A DNA stretch of 20,813 bases from PHAA01 sp964494735 (GTDB lineage Bacteria; Bacillota; Syntrophomonadia; Syntrophomonadales; Syntrophomonadaceae): NCBI GenBank assembly GCA_964494735.1, contig CAZBSD010000036.1:1-20813 (forward strand), read 5' to 3'. Below the pieces are notes generated by a model. That model ran no database searches. It saw only the letters and a program-made list of their open reading frames with translations, and was not told the origin of the DNA. The position numbers and the translations under genes were made by a program. Below, one piece after another: positions 7,299-14,495 of the stretch. Positions within the stretch are counted from its first letter, which is position 1, and each line of letters begins with the position of its first letter.

Positions 7299-8522
7299 CT
7301 ACGCTAATTTGGCGTTGTAGTCGGCTGCAAAATGTTCGATGGTGGTCATAACCGGTGCGGGGGCAGCCTGGCCCAAACCACACAGGCAGGAATAGGACAT
7401 GACCCGGCCCAGCTTGTTGAGCAGTGCTACATCGGCAGCCTTGCCCTGGCCATCGTTGATCTTGTCCATAAGGTCATGCATGCGCATAGTCCCTTCTCTG
7501 CAGGGGGCGCATTTTCCACAGGATTCATGTGCAAAAAACTTGGCGATACGGGCGGCGACATCGACGATGTCCCGGGTATCATTGAGTACGAATACGGCTC
7601 CCGACCCCAGCACTGCTCCTATAGCGCTCATAGCATCGAAACCGATGGGGGTGTCCAGATTAGCCGCCGGAATAAATGCTCCGGAGGTTCCGCCTATCTG
7701 TACCGCTTTGAATTCTCTCCCATCGGGAATACCACCGCCGAAACCGTAGATCACTTCTCTGATAGTGGTGTCGGTTGGGATTTCAAAAAATGTCTTGTTC
7801 ACTACGTCACCAGTCAAGGTCATGATTTTGGTGCCGGGATAAGAGGGTGTGCCGATACCGGCATACCAGGCGGCTCCTTTTTCCAAGATCGCCGGGATGT
7901 TGGCAAAGGTCTCTACGTTGTTGACTATGGTGGGCTTGCCCCATAGACCGATTACCGGCGGGAAGGGCGGCTTGATACGCGGCTCACCGCGTTTGCCCTC
8001 GATTGATTCGATAAGCGCGGTCTCTTCACCGCATACATAAGCTCCGGCCCCCATGCGGACTTCGATCGAGAAGTCTCCCAGGACTCCCTTCTCTGTGGCT
8101 TGGGCGATGGCGGTGTTTAAGGTCTTGACCACCGAAGGATATTCACCTCTGCAATAGATGAATCCCTGGGTGGCGCCGATGGCATAAGCACAAATGGCCA
8201 TTCCTTCCAGGAGAGCTTGGGGGTCACCTTCCATGATCAGTCGGTCCTTGTAGGTGCCGGGTTCACCTTCATCCGCGTTGCAAATAACATACTTCTGGTC
8301 AGCTGGGGCTTGATAGGCGAAATTCCACTTCATACCGCAGTTGAATCCTGCTCCGCCGCGGCCTCTGAGGTTGGACGCCTTGACCTCGTTGATGAGGTCC
8401 ATCTGGTTCATACCGCGGGCTTTGCTCAGTGCACTATATCCACCCGCAGCTAAATAATCGTCTATCTTCAGTGGGTCGATCTTCCCGTAATTACGCAAAA
8501 CAATGCGCATTTCCTCGGCCAT
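7299..8522 (-). CDS. hydB: NuoF-like NADH-oxidising subunit of [FeFe] hydrogenase
   Basis: The flavin subunit, which takes electrons from NADH and passes them to HydA. In 407-residue numbering: an FMN-binding loop LRGRGGAGFNCGMKW (52-66), CNADEGEPGTYKDR (81-94), an NADH/FMN glycine region GAGAYVCGEETALIESIEG (158-176), and a [4Fe-4S] site C335, C338, C341, C381 (ESCGKCAPCREGT, CLCGLGQ). It is shorter than the bifurcating Thermotoga-type HydB. It lacks the N-terminal thioredoxin-like [2Fe-2S] domain and the C-terminal double-ferredoxin domain, which resembles NADH-only enzymes of syntrophic bacteria. ATG 8522 follows AAAGGAGG by 8 nt; an 8-codon upstream extension is not needed. It lies between hydC (57 bp upstream) and hydA. 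Confidence 0.95.
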   Translation of the reverse strand: MAEEMRIVLRNYGKIDPLKIDDYLAAGGYSALSKARGMNQMDLINEVKASNLRGRGGAGFNCGMKWNFAYQAPADQKYVICNADEGEPGTYKDRLIMEGDPQALLEGMAICAYAIGATQGFIYCRGEYPSVVKTLNTAIAQATEKGVLGDFSIEVRMGAGAYVCGEETALIESIEGKRGEPRIKPPFPPVIGLWGKPTIVNNVETFANIPAILEKGAAWYAGIGTPSYPGTKIMTLTGDVVNKTFFEIPTDTTIREVIYGFGGGIPDGREFKAVQIGGTSGAFIPAANLDTPIGFDAMSAIGAVLGSGAVFVLNDTRDIVDVAARIAKFFAHESCGKCAPCREGTMRMHDLMDKINDGQGKAADVALLNKLGRVMSYSCLCGLGQAAPAPVMTTIEHFAADYNAKLA

Positions 8523-8579
8523 TACTATGTCCTCCTTTCCTGACAAATCAGGAGCTTGATTTAATTCAGCTAATATTTC

Positions 8580-9023
8580 CTACCGGCATGACGCTATGAT
8601 TCCGGAAATTTTGGCTGGAGTAACATCCAGATAAGGTTCGCCATTGATAGTGATTACGGGAGTAGCTTGGCATTGACCCACACATTCAGTGAATTCGAGG
8701 GTGAAAAGTCCGTCAGCGGTGCTTTCGCCCATCTTGATACCCAATTCTTGCTCGATCGCGGCTACGACCTCAGCAGCACCGGCAATGTGACAGGGAGCGC
8801 TTTCGCAGATCCTGATCACATATTTACCCCTCGGTTCTGTAGAGAACATGGAGTAAAAAGTTGCCACGCCGAAAGCCTGAGCAACCGGTTTATTGAAAAC
8901 TTGGGCGGCTGCAATGATGGCTTCCTCGGGAAGATAATTCAGCTGTTCCTGGATGGCGTGAAAAGCTTCGATCATTCCTCCTGGCTTGTCTGCATATTTC
9001 GCGAGAATCTCCTGGTAGTTCAT
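8580..9023 (-). CDS. hydC: NuoE-like [2Fe-2S] subunit of [FeFe] hydrogenase
   Basis: A thioredoxin-fold ferredoxin subunit of the NuoE/HydC family, 147 residues. The [2Fe-2S] ligands are C73 and C78 (CESAPC), then C114 and C118 (CVGQC), with the family signature ATFYSMF and GKYVIRICESAPCHIAGA. It sits at the NADH end of the complex beside the HydB flavin. It is the first gene of the hyd operon. I chose ATG 9023 because AAAGGAGG lies 9 nt upstream; seven codons further upstream overlap that site and are unlikely to be translated. A leader of about 138 nt separates it from the predicted promoter. Confidence 0.95.
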   Translation of the reverse strand: MNYQEILAKYADKPGGMIEAFHAIQEQLNYLPEEAIIAAAQVFNKPVAQAFGVATFYSMFSTEPRGKYVIRICESAPCHIAGAAEVVAAIEQELGIKMGESTADGLFTLEFTECVGQCQATPVITINGEPYLDVTPAKISGIIASCR

Positions 9024-9094
9024 CAATTTATCCCTCCTTTCCATATAGAAATATAACGGTATCGACTTTTTTATATCACTGCCCGGCAGCGGGT

Positions 9095-9128
9095 CCTCAA
9101 AATGCCTGGTAACCCTGCATTTATGAGG
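9095..9128 (-). promoter_or_regulatory. Stem-loop in the hyd 5' leader
   Basis: CCTCA plus AAATGC (9095-9105) pairs with GCATTT plus TGAGG (9117-9128), 11 base pairs with one bulged A (9123) around an 11-nt loop. A smaller CCCG/CGGG hairpin (9082-9093) follows in the transcript. There is no U-run after it, so it is not a terminator. It lies within the predicted hyd leader, about 70 nt before the start codon, and may stabilise or regulate the mRNA. Confidence 0.5.
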
Positions 9129-9167
9129 GATAGGGGGCAGAAATATAATCGAGTCTGAGCTATCATA

Positions 9168-9196
9168 ATTCTATGTGAATAATGTCACATTGACAA
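9168..9196 (-). promoter_or_regulatory. Promoter of the hydCBA operon
   Basis: Minus-strand -35 TTGTCA (9196-9191) and -10 TAGAAT (9173-9168) each match the housekeeping consensus at 5 of 6 positions, with a 17-nt spacer. The predicted transcript start is near 9161, giving a leader of about 138 nt before hydC. The spacer is almost entirely the palindromic operator, which suggests repression. Confidence 0.65.
9173..9190. promoter_or_regulatory. Palindromic operator ATGTGA-N6-TCACAT (Crp/Fnr- or Rex-like)
   Basis: The plus strand reads ATGTGAATAATGTCACAT: perfect 6-nt arms around 6 nt. It contains the Crp-type TGTGA-N6-TCACA core, and it matches the Rex-type consensus TTGTGAA-N4-TTCACAA at 11 of 14 fixed positions. 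It occupies the -35/-10 spacer of the hyd promoter and touches the -35 of the divergent plus-strand promoter. A NADH/NAD-sensing Rex would suit an NADH-linked hydrogenase; the regulator cannot be named from sequence alone. Confidence 0.65.
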
Positions 9197-9216
9197 TAGA
9201 AATATATGTCGATTAT
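9190..9216 (+). promoter_or_regulatory. Possible promoter for the flavodiiron gene
   Basis: A perfect -35 TTGACA (9190-9195) is followed after 15 nt by GATTAT (9211-9216), a 4 of 6 match to the -10. The spacing is short, so the site may need an activator bound at the adjacent operator. It would give a leader of about 210 nt. Confidence 0.35.
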
Positions 9217-9329
9217 TGGAGTCCATAGACTACCCAGAAACAGCTGCTGGCGGTTGTTACAGGGCATTTCATAGATGGGCGGCTGATGGGGAGCAGACAA
9301 GTATACAATAAACATCAGGGCGGGGGAGG

Positions 9330-9348
9330 GGGCGCCGACCAAGCGCCC
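9330..9348 (+). promoter_or_regulatory. GC-rich hairpin in the flavodiiron leader
   Basis: GGGCGC (9330-9335) and GCGCCC (9343-9348) pair perfectly around a 7-nt loop, about 80 nt before the start codon. The downstream sequence GGTTTGCTTG is only weakly T-rich, so attenuation is possible but not shown. Confidence 0.4.
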
Positions 9349-9430
9349 GGTTTGCTTGTACATTTTGGAAATATTTCTTATTATTTTAGTTAGAGTTGGA
9401 AGAGTTCGCATTAGCTTGGGAGGGGATCAA

Positions 9431-12049
9431 ATGTTGGCTACCCAGATAAGTGACGGGGTATTTTCGGTGGGCGTGCTGGATCCGGACCTGCGGATATTTG
9501 ACATTGTCATGACCACCGATTACGGCACCAGTTATAATGCCTATCTTATAAAAGGTGAAGAAAAAACAGCACTCGTAGAAACCGTCAAAGCCAAATTCTT
9601 CGATGAGTACATAGCCGACCTGCAAAAGGTAGTCGACCTCAACCAAATATCGTACCTTATAATGAACCACACTGAACCGGACCATTCCGGGTCGGTCGAA
9701 AAGATGGTAAAACTGATACCGGGTCTGACGATAATCGGCAGTAACACCGCCCTCAACTTTCTGAAGGAGATAACCAACACCAAATTCCAGCAACAGGCCG
9801 TCCAACATGGCGATACTCTGGATTTAGGCGGCAAGAAACTGGAATTCATCAATGCCCCTTTCCTGCATTGGCCCGATTCCATTTATACCTATCTGGCTGA
9901 AGACCGCATCTTGTTCTCCTGTGATTCCTTCGGCAGCCACTTTGCTGAGCCCCAATTATATAACGATCTGATAGAAAAGGATTTCATTCCTGCCTTCAAG
10001 TATTACTTCGACAAGATAATGGGACCATTCAAACCCTATGTAATAGAGGCATTGGATAAGATCAAGGATCTCCCTCTGAATATGATCTGCCCTGGTCATG
10101 GCCCTATCCTAAGAGACCGCCTCGATTATTATATGGACCTCTATCGCCAGTGGGCCGCGCCTCCTCCTCCCGACGAAGATCCCCGGCCCAAGATTGTGAT
10201 GCCCTACCTGAGCGTGTATGGCTATACCAATATGATCGCCGACAGCGTAGCAGAAGGTCTGCAGATGGTATCTGACTTCAATATTAAGAAGTACAACTTG
10301 GTCGAATCGGACCTGACCTCGGTGTTGGATGAAATTGACACCGCGGACGGCATGCTGATTGGTTCGCCCACTCTGGTCGGCGACACCCTGCCGCCGGTGT
10401 GGGAATTGCTGAGCCATTTATCGCCCATAACCCACGGCCATTTGGTTGCGGCAGCTTTCGGGGCTTATGGCTGGAGTGGTGAAGCGGTTCCCAATATCGA
10501 GAGCCGGTTACGCATGCTGCGCATGGAAGTCTTACCCGGCTTGAGGATCAACTTCAAACCGTCGGAGCGAAACCTGGAGGATGCATTCAAGTTTGGGATG
10601 GATTTTGCTAAAGCCGTCCTCCAGAAAAAGGCTCCCCAATCACAGAAGAAATGGCGGTGCCTGGTATGCGGTCATATATACGAAGGCCAGGAACCGCCAA
10701 ACGTCTGTCCCGCCTGCGGAGTGGAGGCGGAGAACTTCGTTGCGGAGAAGATGGAGGACGAGTTTATCAATGACACCAGCGAGAGATTCCTGATAGTAGG
10801 AGGAGGAATCGCGGCTCTTTCGGCGGCAGCTGCCATCCGTAAGCGCAACCGCACCGGCACCGTCACCATTCTGACCGGGGAAGAGGTCAAACCCTATTAC
10901 CGGCCGGTACTGCCCGATTTGATAAGCGCTGACCTGCCCCTGGAAAAACTCCTGGTGTATGGTGATGACTGGTACCATCAGAAACAAGTAGAAGTCAAGA
11001 CCTCCTGCCCGGTGCGTGCGCTGGATACACACAACCGGCAGGTGACGCTGGAAGATGGGTCGAGCCTGGAGTATGACAAATTGATCCTGGCTACCGGAGC
11101 GCGGGGTATCGTACCGGCAATACCAGGCGCCGACAAGGTTGGGGTGTCATCGCTGCGGTATCTGGCCGATGCCGAGAAATTGCAACGGAGCCTCAAGGAA
11201 GGGCACAGAGCGGTTTTAGTTACCGATGGATTCAAGGGCCTGCAGATAGTCGATGCCCTGGTCAAAAAGGGATTAAAGGTTACGGTCATAGAATCTGCTC
11301 CCCGGCTGATGGAGCGCCATCTGGATGAACCAGGTTCAGAACAGTTGCAACAATTCTTTAGGGACCATGGAGTAGGGCTTATCCTGGGTGCAACCGTCGA
11401 TGCCATCCTGGGCGGCCAGCGCGCGAGCGGAGTGCTGCTCACCGACGGTAAGATGGTGGAAGCCGATGTGGTTCTGTTCGCGGCAGGATATGTGCCCAAT
11501 GTGGAGCTGGCTCAAGCGGCAGGCATTCAAGTGGATGGCGGTATTATTGTGGATAAGTCCATGCGCACCAATGTTTCTGATGTTTTTGCGGCCGGAGATG
11601 CGGCATCCTTGGAGGAAATCCCAGCCGGATCGTGGGCCGCAGCCCTGGAGATGGGCCGGGTCGCGGGTGCCAATGCCGCGGGAGACTGGTTGGAGTATTC
11701 GCGTCCAGTGGTCCCCATACTGGTCAAGGCTTTTGGGCGGGAGATATTCTCGGTAGGAGAGGTCAACCTGCCACCTGGCGAGTGCCGCATAACTGAGGTC
11801 CGGGATGAAAAAGAGCAATATTTCAAGAAGAGCTTTGTCAGGGATGGGATCCTGGTGGGTGTAATCATGATGGCGCCCAATGTGGACACTCGCGAAACCA
11901 TGCAAATGCTGGGCAGGGACGGCAGCGGTACTCTGCGCAGCAACAAATGGAAATGCCGGGTGTGCGGGTATGTCCATGAAGGGCTGGAGCCGCCTGACGA
12001 ATGTCCGGCTTGCGGTGCCAGTCGGGACATGTTCGACCCGACGTCGTAG
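9431..12049 (+). CDS. Multidomain flavodiiron protein: diiron-flavodoxin-rubredoxin-NADH:rubredoxin reductase-rubredoxin
   Basis: An 872-residue self-contained NADH:O2 (or NO) reductase, predicted cytosolic. Domains: metallo-beta-lactamase-like diiron domain (about 1-250) with ligands H80, E82, D84, H85, H146, D165 and H223 (HTEPDH, LHWPDS, SCDSFG, CPGHGP); FMN flavodoxin (about 252-398); short-spaced rubredoxin (C410, C413, C426, C429); FAD/NADH rubredoxin reductase (about 451-830; FAD loop GGGIAAL, AGD at 721-723); and a second short-spaced rubredoxin at the C-terminus (C842, C845, C858, C861). Both rubredoxins have 12 residues between CxxC pairs, as in rubrerythrins. In the NADH-binding loop the first glycine of GxGxxG is Thr598 (TDGFKG). 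ATG 9431 follows GGAGG by 7 nt; the frame upstream to 9356 lacks a ribosome binding site. It is divergent from hydCBA and shares its operator, fitting O2 protection of the hydrogenase. Confidence 0.94.
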   Translation: MLATQISDGVFSVGVLDPDLRIFDIVMTTDYGTSYNAYLIKGEEKTALVETVKAKFFDEYIADLQKVVDLNQISYLIMNHTEPDHSGSVEKMVKLIPGLTIIGSNTALNFLKEITNTKFQQQAVQHGDTLDLGGKKLEFINAPFLHWPDSIYTYLAEDRILFSCDSFGSHFAEPQLYNDLIEKDFIPAFKYYFDKIMGPFKPYVIEALDKIKDLPLNMICPGHGPILRDRLDYYMDLYRQWAAPPPPDEDPRPKIVMPYLSVYGYTNMIADSVAEGLQMVSDFNIKKYNLVESDLTSVLDEIDTADGMLIGSPTLVGDTLPPVWELLSHLSPITHGHLVAAAFGAYGWSGEAVPNIESRLRMLRMEVLPGLRINFKPSERNLEDAFKFGMDFAKAVLQKKAPQSQKKWRCLVCGHIYEGQEPPNVCPACGVEAENFVAEKMEDEFINDTSERFLIVGGGIAALSAAAAIRKRNRTGTVTILTGEEVKPYYRPVLPDLISADLPLEKLLVYGDDWYHQKQVEVKTSCPVRALDTHNRQVTLEDGSSLEYDKLILATGARGIVPAIPGADKVGVSSLRYLADAEKLQRSLKEGHRAVLVTDGFKGLQIVDALVKKGLKVTVIESAPRLMERHLDEPGSEQLQQFFRDHGVGLILGATVDAILGGQRASGVLLTDGKMVEADVVLFAAGYVPNVELAQAAGIQVDGGIIVDKSMRTNVSDVFAAGDAASLEEIPAGSWAAALEMGRVAGANAAGDWLEYSRPVVPILVKAFGREIFSVGEVNLPPGECRITEVRDEKEQYFKKSFVRDGILVGVIMMAPNVDTRETMQMLGRDGSGTLRSNKWKCRVCGYVHEGLEPPDECPACGASRDMFDPTS

Positions 12050-12066
12050 AAAAGGGGCCTTGCGGG

Positions 12067-12072
12067 TATAAT
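12067..12072 (+). promoter_or_regulatory. Possible -10 element for the rhomboid gene
   Basis: A perfect TATAAT lies 111 bp before the rhomboid start, just after the flavodiiron stop. The sequence 17 nt upstream (TCGTAG) is a poor -35, so this is weak. The remaining leader to 12182 shows no clear fold. Confidence 0.22.
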
Positions 12073-12182
12073 AGATTTGAATTCGAGGAGTTGAGGCATC
12101 AGCTTCGTAGAGCTATCTAGGTCCTCGGCAGAACCGGTCCAATATCACCCGGGCAGACAAATATAGGAGTGGAGCGTATTAT

Positions 12183-12872
12183 ATGATACCCTTGCGAGAT
12201 AACGCGCGCAGTGCCAGCTTTCCAATCATAACCGTCATTATCATCATCTTGAACACCTTGATATTCATGTACGAGGTTTCACTGGGTGAAACCGGCATGA
12301 ATGAACTGGTCTATATCTTTGGTTTGGTGCCCATATATTACAGTGGTTATCACGTATCCTGGATGGGATACCTGCCATTCATCACTTCCACTTTCCTGCA
12401 TGGGAGCTGGATGCATCTGATAGGAAATATGTGGATACTATGGCTGTTTGGTGATAACGTTGAGGACAAGATGGGCAAGCTGCGTTTCCTGCTCTTTTAC
12501 CTGCTGTGCGGATTGCTGGCCGGCATAACCCACTTCCTGCTCAATATCCATTCCGAGATTCCCGTGGTCGGGGCTTCAGGAGCGGTGGCGGGAGTGATGG
12601 GGGCTTATTTCCTGATGTTCCGCAAAGCTTCGGTGCTTACTTTCATCCCCCCCTTCTTCCTGGTCAGTTTACCGGCCTGGATTTTCCTGGGGTTCTGGAT
12701 TCTAACCCAATTATATGGCGGGGCATCCGGGCTCTTATCGACCGGGGCCGAGCAATCCATCGCTTTTTGGGCTCATATTGGGGGTTTCGGAGCCGGCATG
12801 ATAATGTACCGCTGGTTTTTAACCAGGGGTCAACCAGGCAGTCCGGATGGGTCATCGCTGGCTGCCGGTTAA
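12183..12872 (+). CDS. Rhomboid-family intramembrane serine protease
   Basis: A 229-residue multi-pass membrane protease that cleaves substrates within or near the membrane. Hydrophobic segments are visible at about 13-31, 62-72 (loop/helix), 80-92, 100-120, 128-147, 155-180 and 193-210, consistent with a six-helix rhomboid core. The catalytic motifs are intact: HLIGN (H78-N82), GASGAVAG with nucleophile S132, and AHIGGFGAG with H198. ATG 12183 has GGAG 8 nt upstream. It converges on the next gene with only 10 bp between the stop codons and no clear terminator. The natural substrate cannot be deduced, since no obvious partner membrane protein is adjacent. Confidence 0.93.
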   Translation: MIPLRDNARSASFPIITVIIIILNTLIFMYEVSLGETGMNELVYIFGLVPIYYSGYHVSWMGYLPFITSTFLHGSWMHLIGNMWILWLFGDNVEDKMGKLRFLLFYLLCGLLAGITHFLLNIHSEIPVVGASGAVAGVMGAYFLMFRKASVLTFIPPFFLVSLPAWIFLGFWILTQLYGGASGLLSTGAEQSIAFWAHIGGFGAGMIMYRWFLTRGQPGSPDGSSLAAG

Positions 12873-12882
12873 CCCTGCCTCA

Positions 12883-14040
12883 TTATTCCATGGTGCTGGC
12901 GATCATTTGGCTGACTTCCTGATTGGCATGGTATAAGGCCTCATTATCGGGCTGCAGGTGGCAGATAGTGTTTTCTATCCTTTCCTGGCCAGCCTTTATG
13001 TCCACCCAGTGACTCTCGATCTCGAAAATGTTCATGCATCCCTGCAGGTCGTCAGCCCGTCCGGTAGCCAGGAAATACTGGAATTTGTTCAGGGTATCGG
13101 GATCTTGATAGTCACTGTGAATATAACTCCTGCGAATTATTTCCTGATAAAATGATTTCAGCTGTAGTGCTTCCCTAAGAATGGAGGTCGCTTCCTGGAC
13201 TTCGAACCGGCATTTCTGGACGAATGACTCCCGTAATTCCTGCCAATCATGCAGGGCTTTCTTATACCTTTCACAGGCTTTTTCGTATTCCCGGGATTTA
13301 ATAAAGTAAACTTTCATCTTGTGGCTGTAATCGGCATTGGGGACGGGCCTGCTGCGCCGTGGGGTCAGCCCGATGGAATCCAACAGGTTAAACCTGGTGG
13401 GGGACTCGGCCGGCTTGTGCGGTTTTACCGGTATCGCGTCTGGTTCTAAAGGAGCCAGTTCCGAGCTGTCGCAAATGGATTGGCGTTGTTCTATGAATTT
13501 TTGGATGAACTGTATCTGCTCATCGAGCCTGGTGAGCTTGCCCAAGGCGGCTCTGCACATACTGAGGTCGCGGATCAATTCATCCTTGCCGCGCAGGACC
13601 TTTTTGCTGGATTTGCGCGACTGGGAGTATTTTTGCAAGGTCCGGTCAATGGTGGGGAGTTCATAATAACTAAACAGGTGGGCCAGTTCAGAGGAGGTAA
13701 TCCCTTCTTGTTCGGTTGAATAGAAGCGTACGAAATGAAACTGGGTGTTGGTGGGCACATAATAATAGGGTCCAATCGAGTTCAGGTACTCACTGAAGTG
13801 CAATTCCTCCAGATCCTGAGCGGCTTGGATATCATCGGCGATGAAATCCATCCATTTGGACAGATTTTGAGGATTGCCCAGGTTGTTGGCCAACCACTCT
13901 CGCATCTGCAGGTAAGTCTCCAGGGTCAGATTGATTGAGGAATTATAAAAACAAAACAGCAGTTCCTCCGGGCTATAGTTGATGAATACCGATAGATCCA
14001 GAAGATTTCGGTTATCCTTACTGAGAACGGTAGATAGCAT
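12883..14040 (-). CDS. Hypothetical coiled-coil protein, 385 residues
   Basis: I do not recognise this protein. It has no signal peptide or membrane segment. An N-terminal globular part (about 1-130) is rich in aromatic residues. It is followed by a charged, heptad-like helical stretch (about 132-190), a proline-rich linker (about 196-234, KPHKPAESP and TPRRSRPVP), and a second long basic/acidic helix region (about 240-305). The C-terminal segment YFLATGRADDLQGCMNIFE (322-340) resembles a short GRAD-type motif I associate with Firmicute hypothetical proteins, but I cannot name a family. The start is secure: AAGGAGG lies 6 nt before ATG 14040. It is monocistronic, divergent from the spore-protein gene and convergent with rhomboid. 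A structural or scaffolding role is possible but not shown. Confidence 0.85.
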   Translation of the reverse strand: MLSTVLSKDNRNLLDLSVFINYSPEELLFCFYNSSINLTLETYLQMREWLANNLGNPQNLSKWMDFIADDIQAAQDLEELHFSEYLNSIGPYYYVPTNTQFHFVRFYSTEQEGITSSELAHLFSYYELPTIDRTLQKYSQSRKSSKKVLRGKDELIRDLSMCRAALGKLTRLDEQIQFIQKFIEQRQSICDSSELAPLEPDAIPVKPHKPAESPTRFNLLDSIGLTPRRSRPVPNADYSHKMKVYFIKSREYEKACERYKKALHDWQELRESFVQKCRFEVQEATSILREALQLKSFYQEIIRRSYIHSDYQDPDTLNKFQYFLATGRADDLQGCMNIFEIESHWVDIKAGQERIENTICHLQPDNEALYHANQEVSQMIASTME

Positions 14041-14193
14041 GATATGCCTCCTTATTTAGTTATGTAGCACAGAGTTTCTATAAATTACCAGAAAATCCTG
14101 CTATTCCAAAAAATATTTTAAATAAGAATGCGAGAATCCCGTCCTGTTTGGAAAATATAAAGGTGGTATCGATATTTAACGGAGGCGTAACTA

Positions 14194-14388
14194 ATGAAGA
14201 AAAAAGGTAAGAAAACCAAGAAGGTTCTCACTGAAAGGGATCTAATGAAGATCGAAATTGCCCAGGAGCTTGGTCTATGGGACAAGATAGAAAAAGATGG
14301 CTGGGAATCACTGACCAACGCCGATTGTGGCAGGGTTGGGGGGATAATGCGGCGCAAACTGCAGCAGCAACGCAAGACCGAAAACTAG
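14194..14388 (+). CDS. Small acid-soluble spore protein, alpha/beta type (divergent)
   Basis: A 64-residue protein matching the alpha/beta SASP family, which coats and protects DNA in the dormant spore. The first family block reads MKIEIAQELGLWD, corresponding to the usual KYEIAQELG that contains the germination-protease site. The second reads LTNADCGRVGGIMRRKL, corresponding to the usual LTSRENGSVGGEMTKRL. It departs from classical members in its very basic N-terminus (KKKGKKTKK) and in Cys at a position usually occupied by Asn. ATG 14194 has GGAGG 8 nt upstream. Expression in the forespore under sigma-G would be expected, but I could not find a convincing sigma-G promoter in 14041-14193, which is AT-rich. 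It indicates a spore-forming host. Confidence 0.8.
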   Translation: MKKKGKKTKKVLTERDLMKIEIAQELGLWDKIEKDGWESLTNADCGRVGGIMRRKLQQQRKTEN

Positions 14389-14416
14389 GTGGTGCCGGCG
14401 CTGAGCGTCCCCCAAT

Positions 14417-14445
14417 GAGCAAAGTTTCTTTTTTTATTCTATAAT
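14417..14445 (+). promoter_or_regulatory. Possible promoter of the dnaE-mtrB-pfkA-pyk operon
   Basis: A perfect -10 TATAAT (14440-14445) lies 50 bp upstream of dnaE, preceded by a T-tract. The -35 at 17-nt spacing (GAGCAA, 14417-14422) is poor. The predicted leader is about 43 nt. Confidence 0.4.
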
Positions 14446-14495
14446 GTTATGCAATAGAGAAAAAAGGAAATCTTTGAGCGGCGGGAGTAGCAATC

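Larger units (their letters stand above)
9024..9430. promoter_or_regulatory. 407-bp divergent control region between hydCBA and flavodiiron gene
   Basis: No gene is visible here. It contains, left to right: the hydC ribosome binding site; two tandem hairpins in the hyd leader (9082-9093 and 9095-9128); the hyd promoter with an embedded palindromic operator (9168-9196); a plus-strand promoter-like sequence (9190-9216); a leader of about 210 nt with a GC-rich hairpin (9330-9348); and the GGAGG ribosome binding site of the flavodiiron gene. Details are in the separate entries. Confidence 0.7.

Noticed and set aside
7276..7383. N-terminal extension of HydA
   Set aside because: The 36 residues have no family similarity and overlap the end of hydB; ATG 7275 has a good ribosome binding site.
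9163..9411. Minus-strand frame in the hyd/flavodiiron intergenic region
   Set aside because: It spans the promoter and operator, has no ribosome binding site and low-complexity content.
12078..12120. Possible TRAP-binding triplets in the rhomboid leader
   Set aside because: There are only a few GAG/TAG triplets and their spacing is irregular, unlike the 2-3 nt spacing of real sites.
14389..14440. Terminator after the spore-protein gene
   Set aside because: GGCGC/GCGTC is a short stem with a 3-nt loop, and the T-tract lies about 15 nt beyond it; more likely the T-tract belongs to the dnaE promoter region.
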